Notes: generated from the sequence alone by a model not told the origin. A DNA stretch of 23,262 bases from Rodentolepis nana (GCA_900617975.1 UZAE01000444.1:1-23262); one strand, 5' to 3'; counted from the first letter of the stretch, positions 7,339-20,334 are shown. Program-made: numbers and translations.

Positions 7339-10300
7339 TGATTGTATTATTCAACTTTTCATGAATGTGACGGTATTAATCTAATTGCTAGAAACTTCAA
7401 GATAGTTGTCTACACAAGTCTATTCATGGCCATGTGATTGAATCGTATTCTTTTATTTAGTTTAACAAACTAATTAGCTCAAATGACGATGCAGTCGCTC
7501 GGTCTTAATGTGATTAATAAAAATAATGTCAAATCTATGTTTGATTATTTATAGTGTTTTCGCCCATTTATGGTTCTGTGCAGTAAGTTATAAAATACTT
7601 AAAAAGAAATAGCACTATATCACAGAAAGGTCTCTTCCTGCTGGAAGATTTAGAAATATTATAATTTGGGGATTTGCCCAACTATGTTAATTTAGCATTA
7701 AATGCAAAGCGGATGAAAATTCAATGAGAATAAATTGCATGCACTAACCCAAGCATGGGAAGCATTTAATTACTGAATTATTAAGTATAATTTTTTAATT
7801 AAAAAATTGTCCTCAGCCTTCACACATTGCTGGAAGGTGCTATTGTTTTTATCTGCAATTAAGCGTATTTGATAATCACATTTTTTATCTATTTTTTTGT
7901 TTGTCCTCATCAATCAAACCCATTCATTGGAATATAACCTGAAAGCTGTGCCTTGATGAATCAACAAAGAATGCATAAGAAAACCTAAAAATATCTCAAG
8001 TTTTTTAGTTCATGAAATGAACTTTGGAAGGAGAATGTCTTCCGAAGCCATTTAATGAATGAAATGTGATTTTCATCGTCGTTACTAGTACTTATGAAAG
8101 TAGTCTGTTTGACCTATGACTTGGCAGACGTTGATCACGCACAGTAGACTAAATTGCAGATATATCTTTATATTTTCGGCGGTAATTCTATGTAATTAAT
8201 GGGAATTTCAGCAAATACGTGTGTTATAACTGTAACTTCGTGAAATATATTAGCTTACATAGATAGAATTTGACAAGTTGAATCGATTATTTTAAACACT
8301 GAATGCCCACGACAGATGAGAGAACCCTGCGGACAAATTTGACGTAGAAAATTAGTTTCTCATACTAATCTTAGTCTATGGTGACATGTTAGATCATATC
8401 TGTTCTTCTCTTGGATACTTTGTTCCCAATTTTCGTCAATTCAAGTCCATTTTAATGAAAGCACTTATGATCAATGCACATTAATCCTTTCTTGAGATTA
8501 TATTTCCGAATTCTTCCCATTAAAAAGCACAATTACGTTGTTACTTTTAGAATTATGCAATTGAATGGAAACTAATTCTTTCATCTTTTTGAGAAACCTC
8601 TGCTGAATAAAATTTATATTATGAGACGACCAGATTTTCTAAGTTACCATGAAAGTAAGAGTGACAAGGCCAGAATAAACTAAAAATATTAATTTGAAGA
8701 AAATTATGGCACGGCTACTCTTACCAGTCTAAATGGTGAAAAATAATATATACGAATATAATATTTCTGTCATTCCGATGCCAGAAAATAACACAACTTA
8801 AACAGATTAATATCAATCACGAATAGACAAAATTCAATTTATTGAGAATTAATTCTACCAGCCTACCATTCAAAATGGGAATTAATTCAGATGAATTCGA
8901 AATCCGTGATGCAATTGGTAACTTTAATTTTAATGATAAATGATCGATTAATGGATTAGAGTGTTGAATTTATGTGGTGAAAAGAAATAAATTCATAATT
9001 GATTTCAAAATCTAATAACAAATTCATTGTAACGCAACAAAATTATTATAGGACTAATCTTATGAAAAAAAAAACAAATTTGGTAGTTTTGATTTATATT
9101 TTAAAACAAAAATATGAAACATAAACGCATGCCTCTTTCCGTGATTCAAAAATGCATATATGCACGGTAAATGAGTTTTGATTATGTCAACTGTTTAAAC
9201 ATTAACAAGTTATTGGACACCGTTACTCATATTAGTTATGAATATTGGTTAATCTAGTAGTCATGCTAATTTAAACGCATAAAAATGTGAATCTGATTTT
9301 TCTACGTTATATTTCTTGAAGTTGCAAGAAATTTTTAGAAAAAAAACTTTTCCACACAACAGAAATATGAAAATACATTTTAAAGAAAACGAATTTGCAA
9401 ACAATCATGAAAATAAATTTTTACTTATAATATATTCCAAAAGTCAAGGCAATGCAAAGTTTAGATTAGACCAGATTGAAATTTTATACATTTGAAATTC
9501 TACAAATTTGTCTTATTTTAATTCACAAAGAAGAGAGTTAGACGGTTAAGTGAATTTTCCAGAAAATGAGATTAAGCCCAAGCAAATCCAATTACCCACA
9601 AGGCACAATCGTCCTTAAATTTGTTAATAAAACTAATGTGTTTGATTCCTGCTTATATATTGAATTTTTGCTTATTATTACTTGATAAAATGTTTGGATG
9701 TTTGTTTAAAGAATCTTCATTAGGTAAAGGAGTTTATAAACATCTTAATCTTTTGCCAAATCACATATTTTGATTCACACACGTGTTTAAGGGTCATCAG
9801 GGAATGAAGTGTTTCTGTATAAATTGAAGGACACTGATATAATTCTACGTTAAAGATTTTCGGCAGAAAGGGGGGGGCTTAAATTTTATTTTGAGACCAC
9901 TAATGACCCATATAATCAGCTGAACTCGTAAAACTGGCTTACTAGCAGTGAAAAAAATGATTTCATCAGCTGATGAGTTTATAATAATAGAAAAGATAAG
10001 TTTATCTGGTGAAATCAATGATAATTGTCCGAGCGGAATCGCTTACATATATTTTCAAAAAGACACCATTTTGAAATCGAAAATCGTATGTGCTTAGTTA
10101 ATCAATACGTATTTATTGATTGGGTCGATTAATTAGTTAAGGAAATAATGAATTGCCTAAATTGGGACAAAATCGTTGTTAGTTGTACATATTGGCATAT
10201 GGATATAAGAATAGAAAAGGGACATAAATAAGAATATTGGTGATCTGTCAACATAAATGGTTTTGGTGCCTTAACGTTAGACTGCCTTGTTTATAACTCA

Positions 10301-10573
10301 AGTGATTCCAAATATTTCAAGCAAAAATTGCCTGCCTAAGGTCAGGAGCGTCAAGTTCTTGGAATAGCAATATGAAAATATACAAAGAAGGTAAAATAAT
10401 TTCCCGTCATGGAACAATTGCTACCAAATAAGAAAATTTCAATGTTCTACTTTGAATATTTAAGTAAAACATTCATTTTTGAGAAAACCAATTAACCCAT
10501 AACAACATTTAATGAAGGAAAGACAGCATTTAAAATAAAAAGCGATTTGCGTGTACCTAAGATACCTTCCAAT
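7339..10573. other. Unassigned AT-rich stretch, 3.2 kb
   Basis: This long AT-rich region has no open frame above about 60 codons except one running into the next SINE. It shares no repeat with other parts of the window, apart from short A- and T-runs and a seven-to-eight G run near 9870. I see no RNA gene. Confidence 0.5.
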
Positions 10574-10934
10574 ATGTATATTAAGTAGGGGTGTGCGTAG
10601 ACTTACCTCCACTTTGTGTACTCTGGGCAACGTATATTCATACGGCAAAAAAAGTTTATTAACCGGCAGTTGACTTCTGATATCAAACTACCATGACCCA
10701 TCCCACTGTATGTCATATTCGACTTCTTCCACAGTAATTACCTTACCTTTTTCTACCTTTGTGCCTGTCTCTTTTACATCTTTGAAGCACTCTTCTGTTC
10801 CCCCCTCCCATCTCTCTCTACCTTTTTTTCACTTTGATGTTCCTTCCTCTCTGTGAGGCCAGAAGTGAACTCGAAGGCTAATGAAAACTATCAAAACGCC
10901 TGCCATGTGACCTTAAATAAATGTATATTACGTA
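10574..10934. repeat. Target-site duplication pair around SINE copy 3
   Basis: ATGTATATTAAGTA at 10574-10587 matches ATGTATATTACGTA at 10921-10934, with one mismatch in 14, directly outside the element. Confidence 0.8.
10588..10920 (+). mobile_element. SINE-like retroposon, copy 3 (full length)
   Basis: It starts GGGGTGTGCGTAGACTTACC, with one base lost from the usual GCGATAG. It then shows the CGGCAGTTGACTTCTGA block, the pyrimidine-rich middle with a C-run near 10800, and the tail GGCTAATGAAAACTATCAAA, ACGCCTGCCATGTG, with an AAATAA end. It has no coding capacity. The antisense strand keeps the GAG/GTAAGT-like donor. Confidence 0.85.
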
Positions 10935-12240
10935 TCAAACATAAGGATGAAGTGGGTGAGATCTATGATTAAATTTCATTGACATGGTAAACTTCTTAGT
11001 CAAATCAATAAGTCACCATTTTCTATACCTCTCAAAACTTTTCCAGTTACATAGGAAACGTACAAAGTACGATTCACGAAATTGAAACCCTACAAAGACA
11101 ACTGTGTCTATAAAAGCAGGTTGAAAAGCCCAATAATTTTCTATTTAAAATCCGTGAAATACGTTTTTATCTTGCTGCATTAATTAAAACATTTTCAACA
11201 TTCTCATTTTATCGGTTCTTATTGTAATATTTTTTACTAATTCATGCATTAAGTGATGCTCTCGAATTGAAACTTAAAAGTTACCTTTTACAACTATTAC
11301 GATCATTACAGTAATTATTCTCCCTTCCAACATCATCTATAAGATCAGATAAATTGATTATTTTTCCGACTTAATAGAGCGATTTAGCGTAGTCAATAAA
11401 TCATAAAGTGACTTTGAAATATTACATGCAAATCCGATCTTCTTCATGCCAAAACACATTTACACACCCTAATAGCGCGGACAGTGATACAAGTACATGC
11501 CTTTTTTCTCCCACCCCGTTGAAAATGTTGATTTCATCATGTGCTATCGCCATGAAACACTGATTATAAAACCGTTTTGCCTTTCTGCTACATACCTTTT
11601 TGACCTGAATGAATTCATTTTATATTAATAGACCACATTACTTGAACTATTGCTGGCCTCACTTGAGGAGGTATTTTTTGTGTTTATCTTAAATAAAGAG
11701 CAAAAATGCATGATTTGCAAACCGTTATGGATTACGTTTTCCGCTACCTTAGTTGAAGTGGTTTCTTAAATTAAATTTTCATTTTGTTTTGTGAGGTGGG
11801 TCCAAACGCATGTGATAGTGAACAGGGATAATTATAAGTTGCGAAGGAAGTTCTGAGAGAATAACAATTATTTCATTAAAATAATTCGAGCTATTTCATA
11901 GAATGAGACGTGCTAATAACGGGTTCGTAGGAATAAATTATATGTTTGAAGAGGGTGACAAAGTGTCTAAAAGCCCTATGTTATTTAATAACTTGTAGTG
12001 AGCTTGATTCTAATTCTGGAGTTCCTCAGGACCACACCATGTTAATGTTGAGATGTGTCTGAATTGTTAAATGAATCAAACTGCGGTTATGGGAATGGGA
12101 TTGAGTAGAAAACTAAAATGAACACGGGTCTAAAATAGTGTCTTTAGTAAGTGAGTAAAGTTTCAGTACTTCCTTTTCGAAAAATTTAATAATATTTGGA
12201 ATTTCATTTCTCGTATATTCAATAGCTCCTAAAATATCCC
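10935..12240. other. Unassigned AT-rich stretch
   Basis: I see no gene-like frame, RNA gene or shared repeat here. Confidence 0.5.
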
Positions 12241-12549
12241 ATATATATGGCAAACTTTATGGTATTTATCATTAGCCCTTTAGGTGACATCAGGCTTCAC
12301 AGAGGAAGGAATCACAAAGATACAAAAATAAGAGAGGGGGAACAAAAGAGTAATTAACAGATAGAAATTAGATAGACACAAAGGTAGAAAAACGGTAAAG
12401 CGAATACTGTGGAAGTGGTCGAATATGGCATTAAGTTGGGTCATGGTCGTTCAAAGCCAGAAGTCAACCGCCTGTTAATAGACTTTTTGCCGTATGAGTA
12501 TATATTGACAATGTTGCACCTCGTGGAGGTAAGTCTATTGCGTACCACA
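12241..12549 (-). mobile_element. SINE-like retroposon, copy 4 (older, minus strand)
   Basis: On the minus strand it begins near TGTGGTACGCAATAGACTTA, shows the GTTGACTTCTGGCTTTGA block and the pyrimidine-rich middle, and ends in GGGCTAATGATAAATACC with a decayed CCATATAT end. No clear target-site duplication is left and both ends have decayed, so the boundaries are good to about 10 bp. It is probably an older insertion. The plus strand carries GTGGAG/GTAAGT (GTAAGT at 12529-12534). Confidence 0.8.
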
Positions 12550-13430
12550 TTTTTTCTTTAGTTATTGACCTAAAAATCCCTTAGTTAAAGTAACTTTACT
12601 AAATCAATTTACATTTGTTTACATTTATAGCCTAGAAATTTGCAGTAAGCCATCCTCTCTCGTGCACCTATTTTAATAAGTAGTAGCTTAAAATAAAAAA
12701 AATAAAATTTAAAATAATCCTCATAATTCTGGTCATTATTCACTAAATTTCGGTTGTAAATCTCCGTCTTAAAATCTGAATTTGTAATTGATCACTAAAA
12801 TGTCTACTGGTGAAACCACACAACTTGTTCTCAAACCTACCGCAGTTACGTCTTATAAAATATAAAAAACTAATGGAGGAGAAGGAAAATTGAAATTACA
12901 AGACATTTTCATATATAACTCTTTTAGAATATAGCAAATGAAACATTAGAAGGTATAAAGTGGCATTTTAAAAGTAAAAGTCTTAATTTCACTTCTTAGT
13001 AATAATTTAAATTAAATTTTTATTGGAAGGGAACAAGTAATTTAAACAAATTGGCTGGCGAACAGTATTGTTTTCCGTTGATTTAATACATCTTAATAAT
13101 ATCTTTTTTTAAAATATGTATATCAGTGCCTTCACATTCTTTGATTTGTTAAAATAAATATGTGATAACTCGTGAAAAACTATAAACGTAAAAGGGAATT
13201 CAAATTTCGAGTTGTGATCAATAGATCAACCAGAAGAATAATTGGACAGTATTTGGAAACACTTGTTTTGGAAGGCAATATAGCTAAGAAATTGTTCAAA
13301 CGTGTAAGGAATCTGAATTAATTAGTCAATAATTGAATAGGCCATGTAATTTATCCAGACAAAATTTGAAATTAACCAGACGACTAATACATAAGTTCAA
13401 ACGGAAAATCATTCCAGTTAAAAATGTATC
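12550..13430. other. Unassigned AT-rich stretch
   Basis: I see no gene, RNA or element. Confidence 0.5.
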
Positions 13431-13740
13431 TATTTATTTATTTCAAATAGCAGGCTTTTTAGAAGCTATCATTAGTTCTTTAGTTTACTTCGGGTTTCAT
13501 AGCTGGGGAGGAGCTTCAAAGTCGCAAAAAGTCAAGAGTAACTCATAGATGTCAAAGAAACAGACAGACTCAAAGGCAGAGAGAAGGTAAGACGAATACT
13601 GTAGAAGTAGTCGAATATGACATACAGTGGGAACATGGTAGTTTGTAGTGAGAAGTGAACTGCGGGTTTATAGACTTTTTGTAGCGTGAGTATACTTTGC
13701 CCAGGGCGCACCACGTAGAGGTAAGTCTATCGAACTCCTC
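13431..13740 (-). mobile_element. SINE-like retroposon, copy 5 (minus strand), joined to a 5S sequence
   Basis: On the minus strand the head reads GAGGAGTTCGATAGACTTAC, matching the family GGGGTGTGCGATAGACTTAC with three differences. The other blocks follow: CTACGTGGTGCGCCCTGGGC, the pyrimidine-rich middle, CTAATGATAGCTTC, and GCTATTTGAAATAAATAAAT. It is clearly diverged and therefore older than copies 1, 2 or 8. Its 5' end is joined to a complete 5S rRNA-like sequence on the same strand with only two bases between them (13741-13742). I could not find a convincing target-site duplication for the SINE alone or for SINE plus 5S. Confidence 0.85.
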
Positions 13741-13742
13741 AA

Positions 13743-13863
13743 GAAGCCAGAAACGCCGGGTATTCCCAGCCGGTCACCCATGCAAGTTCTAACCCGGTCC
13801 GACATAGTTTAACTTCGGTGATCGGGCGAGCAACAGTGCTTTCTACTTGGTATGGTCGCTGAC
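13743..13863 (-). rRNA. 5S rRNA-like sequence, probable retro-pseudogene
   Basis: On the minus strand it reads GTCAGCGACCATACC...CCGATCACCGAAGTTAAAC...GGTTAGAACTTGCATGGG...TGGGAATACC...TGGCTTC, 121 nt, the normal length of a eukaryotic 5S rRNA. The terminal helix still pairs at eight of nine positions (GTCAGCGAC with GTTTCTGGC). The internal promoter is partly kept: box C (TTAGAACTTGCATGGGTGACC region) is close to the eukaryotic consensus, while box A has changes (AAACTATG in place of an AAGC-type core). There is no T-run terminator after it; transcription would run into the SINE. It is a single unit, not part of a tandem 5S array. It is either a retrotransposed 5S copy fused to the SINE, the 5S head of a SINE3-type element, or a dispersed 5S gene or pseudogene lying next to the SINE by chance. 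Confidence 0.75.
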
Positions 13864-15372
13864 TGTACCATGTGAACATGATTTGTTCAAAAATGAAAAG
13901 GGGCTTCAGATACAACAAAAATTATAATTTCGCATTTTTATTAGAGATCCCTAAAATTACCATTTATATCGGGGTTTACAAAATATGCAATAAATAAAAC
14001 TTCTTGTGTAACAAAGCTTATTAAACCAATAAATTGTTATAAAATTTAAAGACACTGAAAATAATTATTATATTGGCAGTCTTATTCTGTTGGTTTGGGG
14101 TTTTTATTTTGATCAACGAAAGTTTGAGTTTTTATACGAAAGGAGTAGACATAGAAATTCATAAAATTATTTCGCTATTTGTTTAGGCACGAAATATGCG
14201 AGGTACTTACAATGGTTCAAAATTATTTAGATATTTACCATAGAACGATTAAGATTAAGATTGTTACTTGAGTTTCTTTATCAAGTTGCATGAAGCAATC
14301 AAACGATCTGCTCTATTGAGATTATCATTTAATTTTCACAACAAAAATTTTCTTAATACGCTCTAAAAAAATGCGCATAGGATAATGCAAGTGAGCTTTA
14401 TTCAATTGAAGGAACAGAATAATTGAGTTCAAATTTTATTTGAAATAATGCACGCCTTGAGGATCCCAAAATTTTGATGACATTTGGGTGTTATTGTAGA
14501 AACAATGTTATTTGTCACGATTTACCTTTAAACGTGTAAAGCCTATGGGCTTGAGAGCGCCATGTTGAAAATTTTTTTCGGTTCCATCTGAATTAAAATT
14601 TCTTGCTTTTTTGAGAATAATCAAAAGTCCAACTTTTAAGTGGAATGAATAGAAAATAAGTTCATGGTGCTAAGGAATGGAGCAAGTTCAATGAGTCTCC
14701 TTAAAATTTACCCGAAGCATTGACCTGAAATTCATTCACAATATTTTAAATACTTCCATTCTACTGAGTATGACATTATAGCCAATATTCAGAGCAGGTT
14801 CACCGGGCACAGCTCAATTTAGTGACTTATATGCGAATTGGTGTACTTAAGGGTATTTGTCTAGATGAGCGCAACATGCTAAATGTGTAAATAATTTTAT
14901 ATTGGTAAATATCTTCATTTTAATGAAAGTGTTTCAAAAATTAGACATTGACTTATTGTTATTTGGAAGAAAATTATGTCCATTATAAGATTTTAAAGGC
15001 CTCAGAAAATGTATCCAAAAATAAAAAATTAAAAAATTCGCCGGCATATTTAAAGAGTTCAGTGGAAAGGACACACTAGTTTTTTTGAAGAACGTTAATA
15101 AATGCAATGTTTATTGAATACCACAATGGAATAAATCTCAAGGCCTGTTAGCACTAGAGACGGTTGAGTCATTGAAGCATTCCTTTTTTCAATATCCCCA
15201 ATAGAAATAAATAATCCTAGGACACACTTTAAACTAAAGCGTTTAGCTAAGGCGAATTCAGGCTTGAAAGAAACCGAGATTTTTCGGCCTATGTGGATGA
15301 TTGCTCATCCACTTAAGGGGCATAAATAGTGAGGAAATAAATTGATTTCAACCTAGCCAGTCTCTATAAATT
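13864..15372. other. Unassigned AT-rich stretch
   Basis: There is no gene-like frame or shared repeat. The only structure noticed is a perfect 8-bp hairpin with a four-base loop at 15293-15312 (GTGGATGA / TCATCCAC). Confidence 0.5.
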
Positions 15373-15720
15373 ATATAAACTGGATGGGGTGTGCGAAAGA
15401 CTTACCTCCATGTGGTGCACCCTGGGCAACGTATACTCATACGCAAAAACGTCTCTTAACTGGCAGTTGATTTCTCACTTCAAACTACCATCACCTCATT
15501 CTATGCCATATTCGACTATTCCCACAGTACCCACCTCACATTTTTCTACCTTCATGTCTGTCATTTTTACATCTTGGAAACACTTTTCTGTTCCACCCCC
15601 CTCTCGATTTTTTTCGCTTTGAGGTTCCTTCCCCTCTATGAAGCCTGAAATCAATTCAAGGGCTAATGATAACTATCAAGATGCCTGCCATTTGGCATAA
15701 ATAAATAATATTAACTGGAT
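15373..15720. repeat. Target-site duplication pair around SINE copy 6
   Basis: ATATAAACTGGAT at 15373-15385 matches ATATTAACTGGAT at 15708-15720, with one mismatch in 13. Confidence 0.8.
15386..15707 (+). mobile_element. SINE-like retroposon, copy 6 (full length)
   Basis: It starts GGGGTGTGCGAAAGACTTAC and carries the head hairpin, the GGCAGTTGATTTCTCACTTC block, the pyrimidine-rich middle and the tail GGGCTAATGATAACTATCAA, GATGCCTGCCATTTGGC, with an ATAAATAA end. The 77-codon frame inside is incidental. The antisense strand has an intact GAG/GTAAGT donor-like site. Confidence 0.85.
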
Positions 15721-18700
15721 AAATATAGTGGGTATCAAAACGGTTTCGCAATTGATGAAAAAATTAGGCTTATACTTATCAATTGTAAATGACGTTAGGA
15801 CCTATTAGCCATTTTCCCTCGATAATACTATCAAGTACATATATTGCGTGGTTGGTAAGAAATCAATAAAACAGTAGGCTGGAGAAGTAATTTCAGTGAT
15901 GGTAGCAACGTTGAAATTAATTGTGAATTTCCATTAGAAGATTAGAAAAAATTGTTTTCGAATTGGCTGAGACAGCTTTCCAAAAAATAATTGTCTCACT
16001 AATAAATTCGCAAATTTTTCAATTTTAATTTTGCAAATTCTAACATTTTATAATTATTAAATTTTAATTTCATTGATGTGTGTCTTGTCAAATATGCTTA
16101 AATAATTAATAAATAAAATATTTTCTTTGTTAATTTTGTCGAAACCTTTTATTTTCAGTGTTAATAAAAATACATTTTTAAATGCAGGTTAAAAATATGA
16201 AATATCATAATAACTGGGATTGCTACGCTAGTAAAGCCTGACCGACTCAGAAATCTCTATGGCAGATTCTCGAATATCTAGCCAGACTCCCAGAACAAGC
16301 TAAGCTATAGCCCAGCTATAAGGGAAACAGACGTGTAGCACGGAATACGTTTATTCGGTACGTATATTGATAGCGAAGTGTCCTGTAGGCAAAGCGATTA
16401 GTTATCAGATAAAGATGGCATGATTCGCATGAACATTAATAGCTAAATATTTCTGAGTACTGTTCTATAGCGGGATTTCTATTTGGTCATTGATGATGTG
16501 TCCCACAGTCATAATAATAGGTCCACGTTGCTTGTTTTATAAGCCACAGTTCAAATTGTCGAATTTGGGAAAACTAAGCTAGTTCATCTTTATGTAATTT
16601 TAAAGTCAATTTGAGGAGTTGAGTAAATTGAAATAGCACAAATGTTTTGACTCATCAATACGCAAATATGATTCATTCAAGTAAGTCTGTTGTCCTTTTG
16701 CAACCTCACTTCAAACTTACTTTTATCGTGTTTAAAATGTAATTTTTTGCTTAACAAATCAACTAAGAGTTGAAATCTATGGGTCAAAAAGGATGTGAAT
16801 TGCCATCTGCTATAAGTGCAATCAAGGACTTAGAATAAAGCAATCATTCATTATTTCTTTACTTTGTACCCTTGAAGCTCTGCTACAGGTTGTTATATTT
16901 TATATTTTAAATCATAGATTTTGTGCTGTGTGCCGTGAATTGGCCAGCTAATATGTGTAAATATTTTCACATCAAGTTTTATTGAATTGTTTCTTCAATT
17001 GGCCAAAAGGAAAATATGAGAACATTTATGAATATCATCTAAATATAATCTAATTTGAAATATTTCTAACAGTGTTATGAGATTAAACCATAATAAGTAA
17101 AAATATTCAGTAATAAGCACTTGAAACCATAAAAATAAGATTAATGATAATATTGATTCCGCGTTTGCATCATCGATGAGAAATTCGAACTCTATAATAG
17201 CAATCGACCATTCCATTCATTTGGATTTAACCCACTGATTGAATCCATGTTTATTGATTCTGTAGGCTGGCACGTTACCCACTGCATTGGTAGTCTAGAT
17301 CTTAGTGTATAGGTCGAGTTTAAAGTTGGGTTAACACAAAAGTTTTAATTCAGCTGACGCTGTAATTCAATTAAGGAAATTTTATAAGTATTGAGCTCTA
17401 ATTTCTAAATTACAATATTTCCCTCTAGATTCCTGAGGATATAATTGCTCGCTCTGTCAAGTTTATTAATTACCAAATTCACCTGGACGACAGCGTGCAA
17501 AAATTGATGACGCTTTTAAAAGAATTTTGTTTTAGGAGTTCGTAACTCAAAAAGAGCTCTGATTCATCACATGGATGGAAAATATTTCCAAATTCTAAAT
17601 TGTAGGAAATCGTTTAAAAATAAAATCCAGAAAAGCTGGAAAAAACTGAAAGGATTAAAGGGAGAAGTTAACGAAGTCACATTTTTCGAATAAATTTTAA
17701 TTATGAAAACATCAGATTGCTCTCATAAAGACTGAGTTATTTTTTTAATCATTCTTGCTTAAATTTTGTGAATTCATTCTCGGATCTAAAAGCAACTTTG
17801 TGTCCAAACTTTGAAAAATTTCTTTACTTTCTTGATAGTCATTGTCACTTCTATTTTGTCAAAGCAAAATGGCGTGTTTAAAGAATGTTGATAACTTTAA
17901 TCTCATAAAATATTAATAAAAGAATTAGGTTTTCATTTTCAATTGTGCAAATCAGCTGAAATGGCTGATGAAATGCTATAGGTCAAAAAAATCATTTAAA
18001 CAACATTGAATTTTCAAAGGACTTAGTCTAATTAATATATATTTTTGAGTTTTAGAATATTTTCTTTCCAAAGATTTAAATTTCAATCTTTGATTCTGGT
18101 GTTTAAGAAATTTTTCTACGTGTTCACCAATGACCTGGGTGAGGGGGGGGGTGGTTTCAATTTCACCACTTTGCATTAATTTTATTCTAAGTATTTACCT
18201 CATTTGTTTTCCTTGACTACAACCATAACGCAGCAGAGATAAAGTGTCAGCTACATAAGTTGCATTCACTCAATTTGAACGGCGTCTATTTTTGGAAATT
18301 CGATTTTATTATTTTGAGCATTGGATTTAAAAAATTCACCAGCTGCTAGTAAATTTAAGGTTGTTGTAGGCTAAAAAACAACGTGCGCGTAATTTGTTTT
18401 GATTTTTCATTGCGTAAGCAATTTTGTTTTTCCATCTTAGCAAAATAAAAAAAACTACTTTCTGCAATTTGACAAGTTTGTTGATGGATTCAAAACATGT
18501 GCTGTGTTTTAGAAAAGCATTCAATTATAATGACGCTATTAAAGGTAGTAAGTTGTACACACTACGATTCGTTTACAATTTTTCTCACATTTTTTATAAG
18601 ACAAATAAAATTTTAGTGCATTTTACAATCTCATTTTTGGATACTTCTACGCACATGGAGAGAATCAGGTAGCCACTGTACCATTGTGTAAAAGAGCAAA

Positions 18701-20334
18701 CTGGCTTCGTTGGTAAACGAATTTAATTGAACTTGTGGCAGGGATAGAAAAACATGAAGATTCCGAACGATATTTGTTTTAATTTCAGAGGAGTTATTGA
18801 TTGAACGAATAGTCACAAGTTTGGCTAGATATTGATTTTTCAGAACGTTTTTGAAAGGTGTACTTTCTACGTTCGAATGGTAACGAAGCTATCCAACCAT
18901 AAGTAATAAACCATGCAAATTATGTCAATCGAATTAAGCGTTTTTGGTAAATCTGAAAGAATTTTTGTCCGTATATTAGACTAACCTGAAAGGTAACTAA
19001 TGTAGAAAATTATATTTCTTTTTAAATGAAAGCGTCGAATTGAATCGATTGTTGGCTTTTCGATTGTTGTAGTTAATTACATTCAAATTGTTTCTTTATT
19101 TCTCACTCTCTAACTCGAATGAATGAAATTTCATTTCTATCAATAAAAAAAAACTTTTCAATACTCGAGTATTTATTTCAATAATCATCATAAACTTCTT
19201 GTTAGTCGTTTTTCTGTTCGTTGATGAGTTTAAATTTTTAATCGTATGTTGTGATGGCAACATTGCTACCTACAGTTAAATCCACTTTTTTCTTGATACA
19301 AATAGTGCACTTCTAACTTATTTCTAACTTTCATTAGCATAATTAGCCAGATTCTTAGTCCAAAGTTTGTTAACCCAACGTCTGGAATATTATTTGTTCC
19401 GATCTTACCAGCTTTTCCCGTCCATCCATAAGTACATGTTCTAAAGTGTGTGTGTATGTATGTATGGGTGTGATTTAACAGGCGCTCAATCATTCGAGTT
19501 CCTTTACACAAAAGCAATGATCATTCAATAAATAAACCGATTCCAATATAAAAACAATCAGCAACGTCTTTATCTTTACAAAAGTTAAAATTTCAATTCT
19601 TCCACTTAATTAACCTTCCTACCGCTCTGAAATGAAATATAGTTGGAAAAAATGTTGGTTTTGTCAACAAGGTCTTAACAAATATTTTTCACAATCTCAT
19701 TTTGAAAATAAACTAAATAACGCCCTACTCTTTCTATTGCCCTACCCCTTGTTCAGCTCTATAGGTCTATAGTAATTTTATGGAAACAGATATGGAGCCC
19801 GAGTCAATGGTTTTCTACTTAGTTCATATCTTTAAGTCGATGTTACGTCTATGCTACTTGTCGGTTTATTAGTAGAACTATCTCATCTAATCGTCCATTT
19901 GGCACAAACTTGGAAAATATTTGCTTGCCTTTCGATCCTAGTCTCGCAAATTTTCTATTTTTACAAGCATACAACATTTGCAAACGCTCATTCCAATTAT
20001 TGCTCAATACAAACTCGACGCGTATAATGTGAAAATTTGACTAAAATAACAAAGCTTACTAGACGCTTCATTACATTGCTAGTAGAGTTTTGATCTATTG
20101 CTCTGTTGATAAAGATATTTTGGACTATTGTTTAAGTTTATAAACGATTACGTTTGAGTAGTCTATATTTCGTATATTCAAAGTAATTGGCACAATAAGC
20201 GAAGACCCCAACATTACATTACATTTGATTCTTAATGCTTAGAGTTTAGACACTAAATACTCATATCATATTAGTTCATTTTCAGACATCCAAGTAATGC
20301 ATCTCACAAATACAGTACTCATTCAATATAAAGT
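15721..20334. other. Unassigned AT-rich stretch, 4.6 kb
   Basis: No confident gene is present. Items seen: a locally more complex segment at about 16190-16420 that I cannot assign; a G-run at 18144-18151; and a (TG)n/(TATG)n tract at 19446-19472. All open frames are about 60-85 codons, within chance expectation for this composition. Confidence 0.45.
19446..19472. repeat. TG/TATG simple repeat
   Basis: GTGTGTGTGTATGTATGTAT is followed by GGGTGTG, an imperfect dinucleotide to tetranucleotide repeat. On the minus strand this forms part of a 83-codon frame reading HTHTYIHTH, which is repeat-derived. Confidence 0.8.

Noticed and set aside
12220..12590. Target-site duplication for SINE copy 4 from the similar words CCTAAAATATCCC and CCTAAAAATCCC
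   Set aside because: The words do not abut the element; the right one lies about 20 bp beyond its end, so this is probably chance in AT-rich DNA.
13424..13870. Target-site duplication around SINE plus 5S (TGTATC versus TGTACC)
   Set aside because: It is only six bases with a mismatch, far weaker than the 13-15 base duplications of other copies.
19266..19517. Minus-strand mini-exon ending at a GTAAGA donor (near 19408)
   Set aside because: The acceptor is made by the TG/TATG repeat and the enclosed segment is only about 32 bp, with no support on either side.
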